NCBI GenBank assembly: GCA_018896355.1
Contig: JAHIMW010000243.1
Span: 1-10,960, forward strand
Origin: Pseudomonadota bacterium
GTDB lineage: Bacteria; Desulfobacterota; Syntrophia; Syntrophales; UBA5619
Length of the DNA stretch: 10,960 nucleotides
Direction of reading: 5' to 3'
Shown here: positions 1-6,199 of the stretch, piece after piece
How the letters are laid out: every line of letters begins with the position of its first letter
Numbering within the stretch: position 1 is the stretch's first letter
Made by a program: the position numbers and the translations under genes
The notes under the pieces: generated by a model
The model's input: only the letters and a program-made list of their open reading frames with translations
Told to the model about the DNA's origin: nothing
Databases searched by the model: none

Positions 1-73
1 AGAACAGAAAAGAGAGAAAATGAGGGATGAAGAAGAAAATAAGATTGTCGGGTTTCAGAAAATAGAGTAGAAG

Positions 74-352
74 TTAACGCGCTGTCGCTGGGGGATTTTG
101 ACCCGGCCACAGATGGGGGATTTTCAAGTGGCCATCCGGGACGGCACAGCGACGTCTATCTTCTCTTCGCCTCCGTTTTAATTGCTGGTTAACCGCATCG
201 AAGCCTTTACATGAACCTTTCACAGCAGCCTCTAGTTCATCCCGTGTGTATTTGGATCGAATAGTCTCATTCTCAAGCATTGCATCAAGCTGGGAGAGTT
301 CGGGGTTGTTTTTCCGCTTTATTGATTCTTTTATTTTGCCGATGAATTTCAA
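74..352 (-). CDS. small cassette protein of unknown function, C-terminus replaced by IS sequence
   Basis: The frame begins with TTG at 352 (KFIGKIKES follows), preceded by a G-rich stretch that could act as a ribosome binding site. No ATG upstream fits. About the first 65 residues look like a genuine charged, helical protein containing SQLDAMLENETIRSKYTRDE and ending in a basic KRRRRE run. The last 25 or so residues are translated from the IS21-like terminus at 81-153, so the native C-terminus is lost. The gene lies about 30 bases beyond an attC site on the same strand, so it would be the next cassette of the array. I recognise no family. Start choice and expression are uncertain, and it may be a pseudogene. 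Confidence 0.45.
   Translation of the reverse strand: MKFIGKIKESIKRKNNPELSQLDAMLENETIRSKYTRDELEAAVKGSCKGFDAVNQQLKRRRREDRRRCAVPDGHLKIPHLWPGQNPPATAR
81..153. mobile_element. IS21-family-like terminus or mini-element remnant
   Basis: Plus-strand reading begins TGTCGCTG and ends CAGCGACG, giving a 7-8 bp terminal inverted repeat. Inside are two direct copies of TGGGGGATTTT about 25 bp apart, each followed by a GGCC-containing block. Repeated short blocks next to a TG/CA terminus are typical of IS21-family (istA/istB) ends. No transposase gene is visible between the repeats. A short plus-strand reading frame, open from the window start and stopping at 68-70, could be the tail of an istB-like gene, but it is too short to identify. 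The segment interrupts the small minus-strand gene that starts at 352. It is either the right end of an IS extending left of the window or a deletion relic. Confidence 0.45.
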
Positions 353-381
353 TGAAATATCCCGCCCCCCAATTGTCTTAG

Positions 382-451
382 GCCTAACGCGGAAGTCACC
401 TGCTGGTGTGAAGCGCAGCGGAACACCGGCAGGTGGACTAAATGGTTATGA
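382..451 (-). other. integron attC recombination site of the unknown-gene cassette
   Basis: Read on the minus strand, R'' is TCATAAC and R' is GTTAGGC, the latter an exact match to GTTRRRY. Between them are arms L'' AGTCCACC (8 nt) and L' GGTGACT (7 nt). They pair perfectly except for one extra C in L'', the classic extrahelical base that sets attC polarity. The inner arms continue pairing (CACCTGC..GGTGT against ACACC..GCAGGTG, 12 of 13). The site follows the stop of the gene at 467-934 by a few bases. Its R'' with flank (CTCATAAC) is fully complementary to the start of the same cassette (GTTATGAG at 958-965), as expected of a mobile cassette. Confidence 0.85.
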
Positions 452-466
452 GGAATTCATTTATTC

Positions 467-934
467 CTATGCAGAACCAATGAATGATAGTGCTTTAAAT
501 ACATCGTAATGCCAATTGGTTACATCAAGAACAGGTCGTTTTCCACCTTGGACTGACATAAGCCAACACCCATCTCTGTCGCGTAGATAAAACTTATATT
601 GGAAATATTCTTTTGGCGGTCTATAAGTATTTATTGGTTTGCCCATACCCAGCGTCTTGAAAAATATGTCCCAGGGTATGATAAATATGTCCGTTAGCAT
701 ATCTCTTCCGCCGCCACAAAAGAGAACAAAAGCTCCATTCTCATTCATCTTTGGTGGATCAACTCCCTGGAAATACTGCTTTCTCGATAGGTTGTAGGTT
801 GCTGATTTTGTAAAGTATTCTTTCCCAGAGAAATTTATTGTTTCAATCCATCCATTAATCAGCTTTTCAATTCTGCATTTTATTCCCCTCGATTCAGCGA
901 GATTATAAAATTCTAGTGCCCAGTGATTTTTCAT
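467..934 (-). CDS. integron cassette gene, protein of unknown function
   Basis: The gene encodes 155 residues from an ATG at 934 preceded by GAGG six bases upstream. It lies neatly between two attC sites (959-1089 upstream, 382-451 downstream), so it is the single gene of a complete cassette. The protein has no signal peptide or membrane segment. It is rich in aromatic residues (FYNLAES, KEYFTKSATYNL, IIPWDIFFKTL) and contains a CGGGRDML stretch. The alternating beta-like character with conserved-looking K/D/E residues faintly recalls small restriction-endonuclease-like folds, but no catalytic motif is clear and I do not assign one. Its function is unknown, which is usual for cassette genes. 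Confidence 0.75.
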   Translation of the reverse strand: MKNHWALEFYNLAESRGIKCRIEKLINGWIETINFSGKEYFTKSATYNLSRKQYFQGVDPPKMNENGAFVLFCGGGRDMLTDIFIIPWDIFFKTLGMGKPINTYRPPKEYFQYKFYLRDRDGCWLMSVQGGKRPVLDVTNWHYDVFKALSFIGSA

Positions 935-958
935 GGCAACCTCATGTTAATTCATCAC

Positions 959-1089
959 TCATAACGCCCAACTCACCGGACACGGGATGAAAGCACACGG
1001 TACGTTGGAAAACAAAATTGATTTTGCGAAACCGCTGAACTCTAAAGTCACGCTTGCGCCCCGTGTTCCGGTGCAGTTTGAGGTTAGAA
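959..1089 (-). other. integron attC recombination site (long form)
   Basis: Minus-strand order is R'' (TTCTAAC), L'' ACTGCACC, a long internal loop, L' GGTGAGT, then R' GTTATGA. L'' and L' pair over seven bases with one unpaired G in L'' (ACTGCACC against ACT-CACC). Pairing continues inward through CGG and ACACGGG, and outward through CAAACT and TAAC. About 130 bp is within the known attC size range. Geometry and orientation match the second site at 382-451. The outer 7-mers deviate slightly from consensus at their last position. The site follows the DUF5677-ending gene and precedes the cassette gene at 467-934. Confidence 0.8.
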
Positions 1090-1101
1090 AAAATTAAATC
1101 C

Positions 1102-1115
1102 AATGCTTCCGCATT
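1102..1115 (-). terminator. possible weak terminator hairpin
   Basis: On the minus strand, AATGC and GCATT form a 5-bp stem with a GGAA loop. GGATTTAA and then a run of six T follow. It lies about 75 bases past the stop of the TPR-DUF5677 gene. The stem is short and the T-run is displaced by eight bases, so function as a Rho-independent terminator is doubtful. Confidence 0.3.
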
Positions 1116-1119
1116 TTAC

Positions 1120-1139
1120 CTATGAACTCATTGTTAGGC
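1120..1139 (-). other. possible orphan half attC (R''-L'')
   Basis: The minus strand reads GCCTAAC (an exact RYYYAAC inverse core), a 5-base spacer AATGA, then GTTCATAG. This is the order and spacing of R'', spacer and L'' in classic attC sites such as that of aadA. It lies 51 bases after the stop of the DUF5677-ending gene. No matching L'-R' half is seen before the next attC at 1089, so it could be a truncated site or chance. Confidence 0.35.
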
Positions 1140-1190
1140 TCTCGTTGTATTTGAAATACATCTTTTTTTATACCATGAGTGTTTACAAAC

Positions 1191-3068
1191 CTAAACTCGC
1201 CAGACATAAAAGCTTCCCGGGTCATCCGTTGGAAGCTCATTGGGCGAGTTGTAAAACTTGTCGCAGTATTTCTCGTAGCCGACACCTATTAGTAGGATTT
1301 CAAGTTCACGTGATCCATCTTCAATGAATTTGGTTAAGGTGTAAGACATTCTGCCTAATAACATGTTCTGGTTTCTTTCAAGTTGTTCCCGCCTAAGCCG
1401 AAGTAATTCTCGCCGGTCTTCCGTGCTCCTACGCAGATAATAAGACTCGAAGAGTGTCTGGGCTGGGTCAAATGAATGCACGCTACGAGAGGCAATACGG
1501 TAACACATTTGATACAGAATCTTCATATTAATTGCTGCACATCTTGCTTCAAACGAAAGGCCACTGAAACCATGTCGTTTAAGAGCCTTGAATTCATCAT
1601 CTTTATATCTACCGCGAATTGCAGCCTCAGAATCTTGCCATTCTTTTTCAGAGAATTGAGATTCCATGGGAGTGCCTTTGTAGAAATTGACCTCTCTCAG
1701 ATGTTTAAGTTTGTCCAATATAGTCGCATCCGAGAAACGCTGACTCATCATCACTGGATCATTGCGAAAAAAATAGAAGAAATTAACATGTGCCTCAAGC
1801 AGAACTCTGAGCAGCACCCAGGCCTCCTCGATCAATCTGCTGGCTTTTAGCGTTTGAATACCTCGTGCACTATTCACAGCCCCCCGGTTGTTGTAAGCAT
1901 CCGCAGCATCCGGTTCCAGGCGGATGGCCGTATCAAAATCCTGAATGGCCCGCTGGTACTGCCCCAATTTGCCATAAGCAATCCCCCGGTTGTAGTAACC
2001 CTTCGCGTAATCCGGATTCAGGCGGATGGCCGTATCGCAATCCTGAATGGCCCGCTGGTACTGCCCCAATTTGCCATAAGCAATCCCCCGGTTGTTGTAA
2101 GCCTCCGCAGCATCCGGTTTCAGGCGGATGGCCGTATCGTAATCCTGAATGGCCCGCTGGTACTGCCCCAGGTCGTCATAAGCATTCCCCCGGTTATTGT
2201 AAGCCATCGCATAATCCGGATTCAGGCGGATGGCCGTATCGTAATCCTGAATGGCCCGCTGGTACTGCCTCAGTTTGCCATAAGCAATCCCCCTGTTGTA
2301 GTAAGCATACGCATCATCCGGATTCAGGCGGATGGCCGTATCGCAATCCTGAATGGCCCGCTGGTACTGCCCCAATTTGCCATAAGCAGTCCCCCGGTTG
2401 TTGTAAGCCTCCATAAAATCCGGTTTCAGGCGGATGGCCTCGCTCAGGTATTCAATAGCCTTTCCGGGATCGGTGAATTTTCCATCGCCCCCTAGGGCTA
2501 CTGACTTGTAAAACCAGTCCACCGCCGTGAGTCCCCGGGAGGCCGCCGGAAATTCATTTTTCAGGTTAGCCGATTTTTGCTCTGACTTCCCACTCTTCCG
2601 GTTTTCTGCCTCCAACAGGGCAATCTTTTCCAACAGCTCCGTCACCCAGGCGCGGGCCTGTTTGAGCTGCTCGAAGTGGGTCCTGTCCTCCAGAACCGTT
2701 TTCAGGCGCGCTTCTAGTACCGCCGTGTCCACCTCCACCCTCACAGTCACTTCAATCCCGAAGGCGTCACCTGTGGTGTAGTTCTTCTGGGAGACTACCT
2801 CCGCTTTCAGAACCCCCGCCGTAAGGGCGTGAATCTCGTCTTTTTCAACCTGCGCATTTTTCACGACGGTTGTGCTTTCGACATAGGTTCCCGCCAGCTC
2901 CAGGGCTTCCCGCTTGGCCTTGGCGACGGCGGCGATCCGGGCGTCATCGGGTGACTGGCTTCCCCCGAAGGGTTGTTTGACGGCGTGGGTGATGATTTTG
3001 ATCTCCCCGAAGGCGGGGATGGGAAGGAGTAACAAAACAGTCAATATAGTGGCGAGGATAGTTTTCAC
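1191..3068 (-). CDS. exported FlgT-like/TPR protein fused to a DUF5677-like domain
   Basis: A GTG start at 3068 follows AGGAGG by six bases and gives 625 residues. Residues 1-21 form a signal peptide (hydrophobic core, cleavage near PAFG/EI). Residues 22-125 resemble the N-terminal FlgT/LPP20-like domain (Ala-rich ARIAAVAKAKREALELAG, then a beta segment ending VEVDT). Residues 125-180 are probably coiled coil. TPRs follow: one diverged, then five near-identical 34-residue repeats from residue 219 and a seventh cut at AYNNRGA (397). Residues 398-625 match the DUF5677 pattern (IEEAWVLLRVLLEAHVNFFYFF and following helices) but lack its usual N-terminal part. The fusion would place a normally cytoplasmic-looking domain behind an export signal. 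It looks like a chimera of a chromosomal TPR gene and a cassette gene. Function unknown. Confidence 0.8.
   Translation of the reverse strand: MKTILATILTVLLLLPIPAFGEIKIITHAVKQPFGGSQSPDDARIAAVAKAKREALELAGTYVESTTVVKNAQVEKDEIHALTAGVLKAEVVSQKNYTTGDAFGIEVTVRVEVDTAVLEARLKTVLEDRTHFEQLKQARAWVTELLEKIALLEAENRKSGKSEQKSANLKNEFPAASRGLTAVDWFYKSVALGGDGKFTDPGKAIEYLSEAIRLKPDFMEAYNNRGTAYGKLGQYQRAIQDCDTAIRLNPDDAYAYYNRGIAYGKLRQYQRAIQDYDTAIRLNPDYAMAYNNRGNAYDDLGQYQRAIQDYDTAIRLKPDAAEAYNNRGIAYGKLGQYQRAIQDCDTAIRLNPDYAKGYYNRGIAYGKLGQYQRAIQDFDTAIRLEPDAADAYNNRGAVNSARGIQTLKASRLIEEAWVLLRVLLEAHVNFFYFFRNDPVMMSQRFSDATILDKLKHLREVNFYKGTPMESQFSEKEWQDSEAAIRGRYKDDEFKALKRHGFSGLSFEARCAAINMKILYQMCYRIASRSVHSFDPAQTLFESYYLRRSTEDRRELLRLRREQLERNQNMLLGRMSYTLTKFIEDGSRELEILLIGVGYEKYCDKFYNSPNELPTDDPGSFYVWRV
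1878..2414 (-). repeat. tandem 102-bp TPR-coding repeats
   Basis: Five full 102-bp units and a 27-bp partial unit encode TPRs of the form YNNRGIAYGKLGQYQRAIQD. The units are nearly identical in DNA as well as protein; differences cluster at the codons between the helices (for example DYAKG, DAAEA, DYAMA). Such uniformity points to recent amplification or gene conversion. It also makes the locus prone to copy-number change and assembly collapse. Confidence 0.9.
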
Positions 3069-3096
3069 AAAAACCTCCTGCGATTTGTCTGCTCTG

Positions 3097-3125
3097 AAAT
3101 TAAGGCGAAGCTCTTTGAATGTCAA
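3097..3125 (-). promoter_or_regulatory. sigma70-type promoter of the TPR gene
   Basis: Minus strand: TTGACA (3125-3120), 17-base spacer, TAATTT (3102-3097). The predicted transcript starts near 3090 and leads directly to AGGAGG and the GTG at 3068. Confidence 0.55.
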
Positions 3126-3325
3126 CAAGATTCTGGTAATATGATACACATTACCGTTGGAAAGCACGCATTTTCGTCAAGACCGACGGTTTGTTGCTTA
3201 CAGGAAGTACATCTCAGCCCCGATCCTCCCCCGAAAATGCCACCTTTCGACCGATTATCAATAAATTGGTCAGAAAAGTCAATCTCCACATTTGAACGTA
3301 AAAAAAGGAAGAGGAGGGGCGTCGG

Positions 3326-3744
3326 TCAGCGCAGTTCGGCCCGCATCTCCACGGTGACGTGACCCCACCCTCCGCAGGCATGTCCCACGTCGAAGCAGCC
3401 GGTGCGGTTGAACATCACCTCGTTGGGATCCCGGCCGTTCATGAGGTTTTCGAAGAAGGCATTGATGAGCACGGTGAGGTTCGGCATCAGGAAGGCGCAG
3501 ATCCGCTCCGGGTACTCCCAGGTCAAAAGGTTTCCCGCCGAGTCGAAGATCAGTTTTTGGCCCACCCGGCGTCCTGACTGGCAGCCCTTGGATTCCACCA
3601 CCTCGGCCACCAGTCGGTATCGTGCCCCTTTTGAGGCGTTCTCGAAGGGCGCTGGAATTTGGGGTTCTCCCGAATAGAAGAGAACTCCTGATCCTCCAGT
3701 CCCAGTCTCTGCTGGATGATCCTTGCCAACTGTTTTGCATCCAT
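3326..3744 (-). pseudogene. TIGR04076-family protein, frameshifted
   Basis: Two frames together make one protein of about 139 residues. The first runs from ATG 3744 (MDAKQLARIIQQRLGLEDQE, the usual N-terminus of this family) to about 3664. The second carries RYRLVAEVVESKGCQSG and ends in GGWGHVTVEMRAELR, the TIGR04076 core. The frames join if one C is restored to the minus-strand run of four C at 3661-3664, giving ENPQIPAPFENASKG. As written the gene is broken; alternatives are a sequencing error or independent start at the GTG at 3610. The family is uncharacterised and, as far as I know, common in anaerobes. The core keeps an early Cys and a late GCFDVGHAC segment. It follows the antitoxin gene by 19 bases with no clear ribosome binding site. 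Confidence 0.7.
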
Positions 3745-3763
3745 GTTTTTAGCTTGTCTGTAT

Positions 3764-4003
3764 TTAGGGGTGCGTAACGACTAACCCGAATTCATAAACA
3801 GGGGTTTCAATCACCTTGACCGGCTTTCTTTGTCCCCAAATGATTTTCTGAATATTTTCAACCGTCTCCGGGGCAAAATACTGTTCCCCCGTCTCCAGAC
3901 ACACCCTGGCAGGCACATGCTCTACGATGTAGAATTTCCCATCCATTTCCAGTGTATACGTCACGTGCTGCTCGCTGTATGTTTCCCTGATTGCGCTTCC
4001 CAT
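3764..4003 (-). CDS. YgiT-type antitoxin without zinc ligands
   Basis: The gene encodes 79 residues from ATG 4003, two bases after the toxin stop, with AGGAGGAAG inside the toxin's last codons. The body (VTYTLEMDGKFYIVEHVPAR, then FAPETVENIQKIIWG) matches the short YgiT/MqsA-like antitoxin family found beside DUF4258 toxins. Family members normally carry an N-terminal CxxC and a second CxxC around CEQCGE. Here the first pair is absent and the second reads CLETGE, leaving one cysteine, so it probably does not bind zinc. There is no C-terminal HTH domain, as in other short members. Expected role: bind and neutralise the product of 4006-4314. Toxin-first order is typical of this class (as in mqsRA). 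Confidence 0.8.
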   Translation of the reverse strand: MGSAIRETYSEQHVTYTLEMDGKFYIVEHVPARVCLETGEQYFAPETVENIQKIIWGQRKPVKVIETPVYEFGLVVTHP

Positions 4004-4005
4004 CG

Positions 4006-4314
4006 TTACTTCCTCCTGATCTTATAGTCGATCCATAGGTCTTTATCAGGCTCATAAACCGTTATGATTTTAATCAGCGGCCGGTCGGGATAGCTGCACT
4101 GGATATGCAGAGGACGACCTGCTTCTGTAACGCCGAATAGTAGGCAGCTCGGGCCGTACTTGTCATCCGGATAATCCTCAATGATCAGACTTTGTGACGC
4201 GATAGCCTCAGCCACCTCATGGACGGCAATGCGTCGCTTGATGGTTTGATCAACCGCATGCCTTGAATATTCATACTGTCCGGTAGTGGCCTTCTGTTTG
4301 ATGTCATCGATCAT
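4006..4314 (-). CDS. DUF4258 toxin of a type II toxin-antitoxin pair
   Basis: ATG 4314 gives 102 residues beginning MIDDIKQKAT. The DUF4258 pattern is clear: YSRHAVDQTIKRRIAVHEV, an acidic IEDYPDDKYGPSCLL strand, then RPLHIQCSYPD and IKIITVYEPD. The family has a RelE/MqsR-like fold and is inferred to contain ribosome-independent mRNA interferases. The frame could extend to 4428, but a good promoter at 4340-4368 would start transcription about 20 bases before 4314, so the shorter form is preferred. The stop is two bases from the antitoxin start, so the two genes are surely co-transcribed. Autoregulation by the complex is likely but not shown here. Confidence 0.82.
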   Translation of the reverse strand: MIDDIKQKATTGQYEYSRHAVDQTIKRRIAVHEVAEAIASQSLIIEDYPDDKYGPSCLLFGVTEAGRPLHIQCSYPDRPLIKIITVYEPDKDLWIDYKIRRK

Positions 4315-4339
4315 GGAATCAAATTCCCTAATGATTATA

Positions 4340-4368
4340 TTTGTATCAGGAATCGGTTCATTTGTCAA
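4340..4368 (-). promoter_or_regulatory. promoter of the toxin-antitoxin operon
   Basis: Minus strand: TTGACA (4368-4363), 17-base spacer, TACAAA (4345-4340). A second AT-rich element (TATAAT-like) overlaps just downstream. The position fixes the toxin start at 4314 rather than 4428. Confidence 0.5.
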
Positions 4369-4561
4369 ACTTGCATGAATTATTGCGCCATATCGATATC
4401 CAAGAAGGATGGCAGCACAATGTTTCAAACCGAATTCAATGACCTGGCTCGGTCAGCCGCACTGAAGATTATTGAAGTCTTGGATACCTGTGATAAAGGC
4501 AGCCCTAACGAGTGCAGGAAGCTACGCATGAACAGGATGAACAATTATTCCGTTACAGACC

Positions 4562-5263
4562 CTAAAACTGTTCCTCGAACTTGTCCTTCTCGGCGCCGCA
4601 GACGGGGCAGACCCAGTCCGCCGGGAGCTCTTCGAAGCGGGTTCCCGGTTTGACGTTTCCCTCCGGATCTCCCTTTTCCGGGTCATAGACGTAGCCGCAG
4701 ACCGTGCAGACAAAGCGCGCCGTCTTCGCAGCCGGGGCTGCGGGTTCCGGCGCTTCCTCCTTCTGGTATGTTGGGGCGTTCTTCGGGGCCTTGCCGCCTT
4801 TGACTTTATGGTAGTACGCATAGGTCATCGGTTCTGCCGCGGCGTCCAGGATGTCGCACTCCACTATTTGGCCGAGGAAGATCGTATGGGTTCCGCAGTC
4901 CATCTCGCCCACCACTTCCGCCTCGATGAAGGCGACGGCGTGGTCGATGACAATGGGGACCCCGGTCTTCCCTGTCCGGGTCCGGACGCCGTCGAACTTG
5001 TCGATATCCCGGCCGCACTTGAAGCCGAACCGGCCGATCAGCGTCATCGGCGTCGCCTCTTCGAGGATGGAGACGGCGAAGAGCCGGCTGGCGACGATCT
5101 GCTCGTGGGTGAAGTTCTGCTTGTTGATGCTGACCGCGATGGTGGGCGGTTCCGAGGTAACCTGGAAGACCGTGTTGGCGATCTGACCGTTGAACCGTCC
5201 CTCCTTGCCTGAGGTGATCACGTAGAGGCCGTAGCTGAGTTTGTAAAACGCGGACTTGTTCAT
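4562..5263 (-). CDS. hrb: flavin reductase-rubredoxin fusion (high-molecular-weight rubredoxin)
   Basis: The gene encodes 233 residues from ATG 5263 with GGAGGAG close upstream. Residues 1-165 form a flavin reductase-like FMN-binding domain (YKLSYGLYVITSG, FQVTSEPPTIAVSINK, HEQIVASRLFAVSIL, TMTL-like ATPMTLIGRFG). A Pro/Ala-rich linker follows. Residues 182-233 are a complete rubredoxin with iron ligands C186, C189, C219 and C222 (CTVCG and CPVCG). This is the domain order of Moorella Hrb, which passes electrons from NAD(P)H to the flavodiiron protein FprA for O2 or NO reduction in the anaerobe cytoplasm. No fprA is in this window. It follows yggS by 49 bases and probably shares the maf promoter. 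Partner and substrate here are inferred from the family. Confidence 0.88.
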   Translation of the reverse strand: MNKSAFYKLSYGLYVITSGKEGRFNGQIANTVFQVTSEPPTIAVSINKQNFTHEQIVASRLFAVSILEEATPMTLIGRFGFKCGRDIDKFDGVRTRTGKTGVPIVIDHAVAFIEAEVVGEMDCGTHTIFLGQIVECDILDAAAEPMTYAYYHKVKGGKAPKNAPTYQKEEAPEPAAPAAKTARFVCTVCGYVYDPEKGDPEGNVKPGTRFEELPADWVCPVCGAEKDKFEEQF

Positions 5264-5312
5264 CGTCTCTCCTCCTTGTCAAAGTCACTCTTTCCTGATC
5301 TCCCAGCCGCCG

Positions 5313-6041
5313 TCAAGGAATCTTGGGAGGAGCATCCGATGGTCCCGGCACGCGGGGTGGACGTTCACCGAAAATTCCCCGGCCGATCCGGACGATCGTT
5401 GCCCCCTCCTCGATGGCGACGGCATAATCCCCGGTCATCCCCATCGAGAGCTCCCGCATCTCCACACGAGGTATCCCCTCGGTTTCGATGCGGTCTCTGA
5501 GCTCCCTGAGCGCACGGAAGAAGGGTCGGGCTTCCTCCGGATCGTCGAACCAGGGGGGCATCGTCATGAGACCCCGGACCGAAAGATTCGGAAGCGGGGC
5601 GACCGCGCGGACAAGCTTGACGGTGTCCGCGATCGGGACGCCGCTTTTCGTCGTCTCCCCGGCGACATTGACCTCGATCAGGATCTTCATGACGAGACCG
5701 GCCGCCCGGGCGTGCCGGTCGATCTCTACGGCGAGCCCCAGCCGGTCCACCGACTGGATCATGTCGAAGAGGCGGACGGCGTATTTCGCCTTGTTCGTCT
5801 GGAGTCGGCCGATCATGTGCCATTCTCCGGGCCGGCCGATCGTTTCGACCTTTCGCTTCGCCTCCTGGACGTAGTTTTCGCCGATGATGTCCACGCCGGC
5901 CCGCACGGCCTCAACGATCCGGTCGTCGCGGACCGTCTTCGTCACCGCCATCAGCCGGACCGCGGAGGGAGAGCGGCGCGAACGGCCTGCCGCCTCCGCG
6001 ATGATTTCCCGGATCTGTCGGATGTTATCTGTGACGTCCAT
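5313..6041 (-). CDS. yggS: YggS/PROSC-family pyridoxal phosphate homeostasis protein
   Basis: The gene encodes 242 residues from ATG 6041, chosen because AAGGAG lies ten bases upstream and MDVTDNIRQIREII is the normal N-terminus; upstream codons come from the repeat at 6081-6175. Family motifs are complete: AVTKTV with K35 as the PLP Schiff-base lysine, GENYVQEAKRK, WHMIGRLQTNKAK, MQSVDR-like IQSVDR, LIEVNVAGETTKSG, RGLMTMPP, and LSMGMTGDYAVAIEEGATIVRIGRGIFG. It is a single-domain alanine-racemase-like TIM barrel in the cytoplasm. It buffers and distributes PLP rather than racemising. Length is close to the family norm. It lies between maf and hrb on one strand. Confidence 0.93.
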   Translation of the reverse strand: MDVTDNIRQIREIIAEAAGRSRRSPSAVRLMAVTKTVRDDRIVEAVRAGVDIIGENYVQEAKRKVETIGRPGEWHMIGRLQTNKAKYAVRLFDMIQSVDRLGLAVEIDRHARAAGLVMKILIEVNVAGETTKSGVPIADTVKLVRAVAPLPNLSVRGLMTMPPWFDDPEEARPFFRALRELRDRIETEGIPRVEMRELSMGMTGDYAVAIEEGATIVRIGRGIFGERPPRVPGPSDAPPKIP

Positions 6042-6080
6042 GATGGATGCTCTCCTTGAGACCTTGAAAAAAACGCCATT

Positions 6081-6175
6081 TGTCATTGCGAGGAGGCCAA
6101 AGGCCCGACGAAGCAATCCCATAATCATTCTATAAGCCATGAGATTGCTTCGTCGCTCCGCTCCTCGCAATGACA
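6081..6175. repeat. 95-bp interspersed inverted-repeat element
   Basis: The arms TGTCATTGCGAGGAG and GACGAAGCAATC (left, 6081 onwards) are mirrored by GATTGCTTCGTC and CTCCTCGCAATGACA (right, to 6175), giving about 27 paired bases and a roughly 25-bp loop. I recognise this sequence type as a REP/MITE-like repeat common in Deltaproteobacteria and some other anaerobes. It sits between the maf stop and the yggS start, so a maf-yggS transcript would carry a large hairpin. Confidence 0.8.
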
Positions 6176-6199
6176 GGAAGGGCAGAAATTCAACGGCCC

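Noticed and set aside
1854..2495. Plus-strand open frames of 213 and 183 codons with repetitive translations
   Set aside because: They are antisense shadows of the 102-bp TPR repeats; a repeat length divisible by three keeps several frames open. The minus strand has the signal peptide, promoter and ribosome binding site.
4315..4428. N-terminal extension of the DUF4258 toxin to 4428
   Set aside because: The extra 38 residues are not part of the family, and a TTGACA/TACAAA promoter lies inside them, so transcription would start after that ATG.
4501..4560. CCCTAAC..CCGTTACAG as another attC site
   Set aside because: The ends resemble core sites, but the arms do not pair and there is no L''/L' geometry.
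4375..4653. Plus-strand 92-codon frame
   Set aside because: Its second half is antisense to the rubredoxin domain of hrb, and the first half shows no family pattern. It overlaps the toxin-antitoxin promoter.
5256..6059. Long plus-strand frame of 267 codons
   Set aside because: This is a GC-rich antisense shadow of yggS, with an Arg/Asp/His-rich composition typical of shadow frames.
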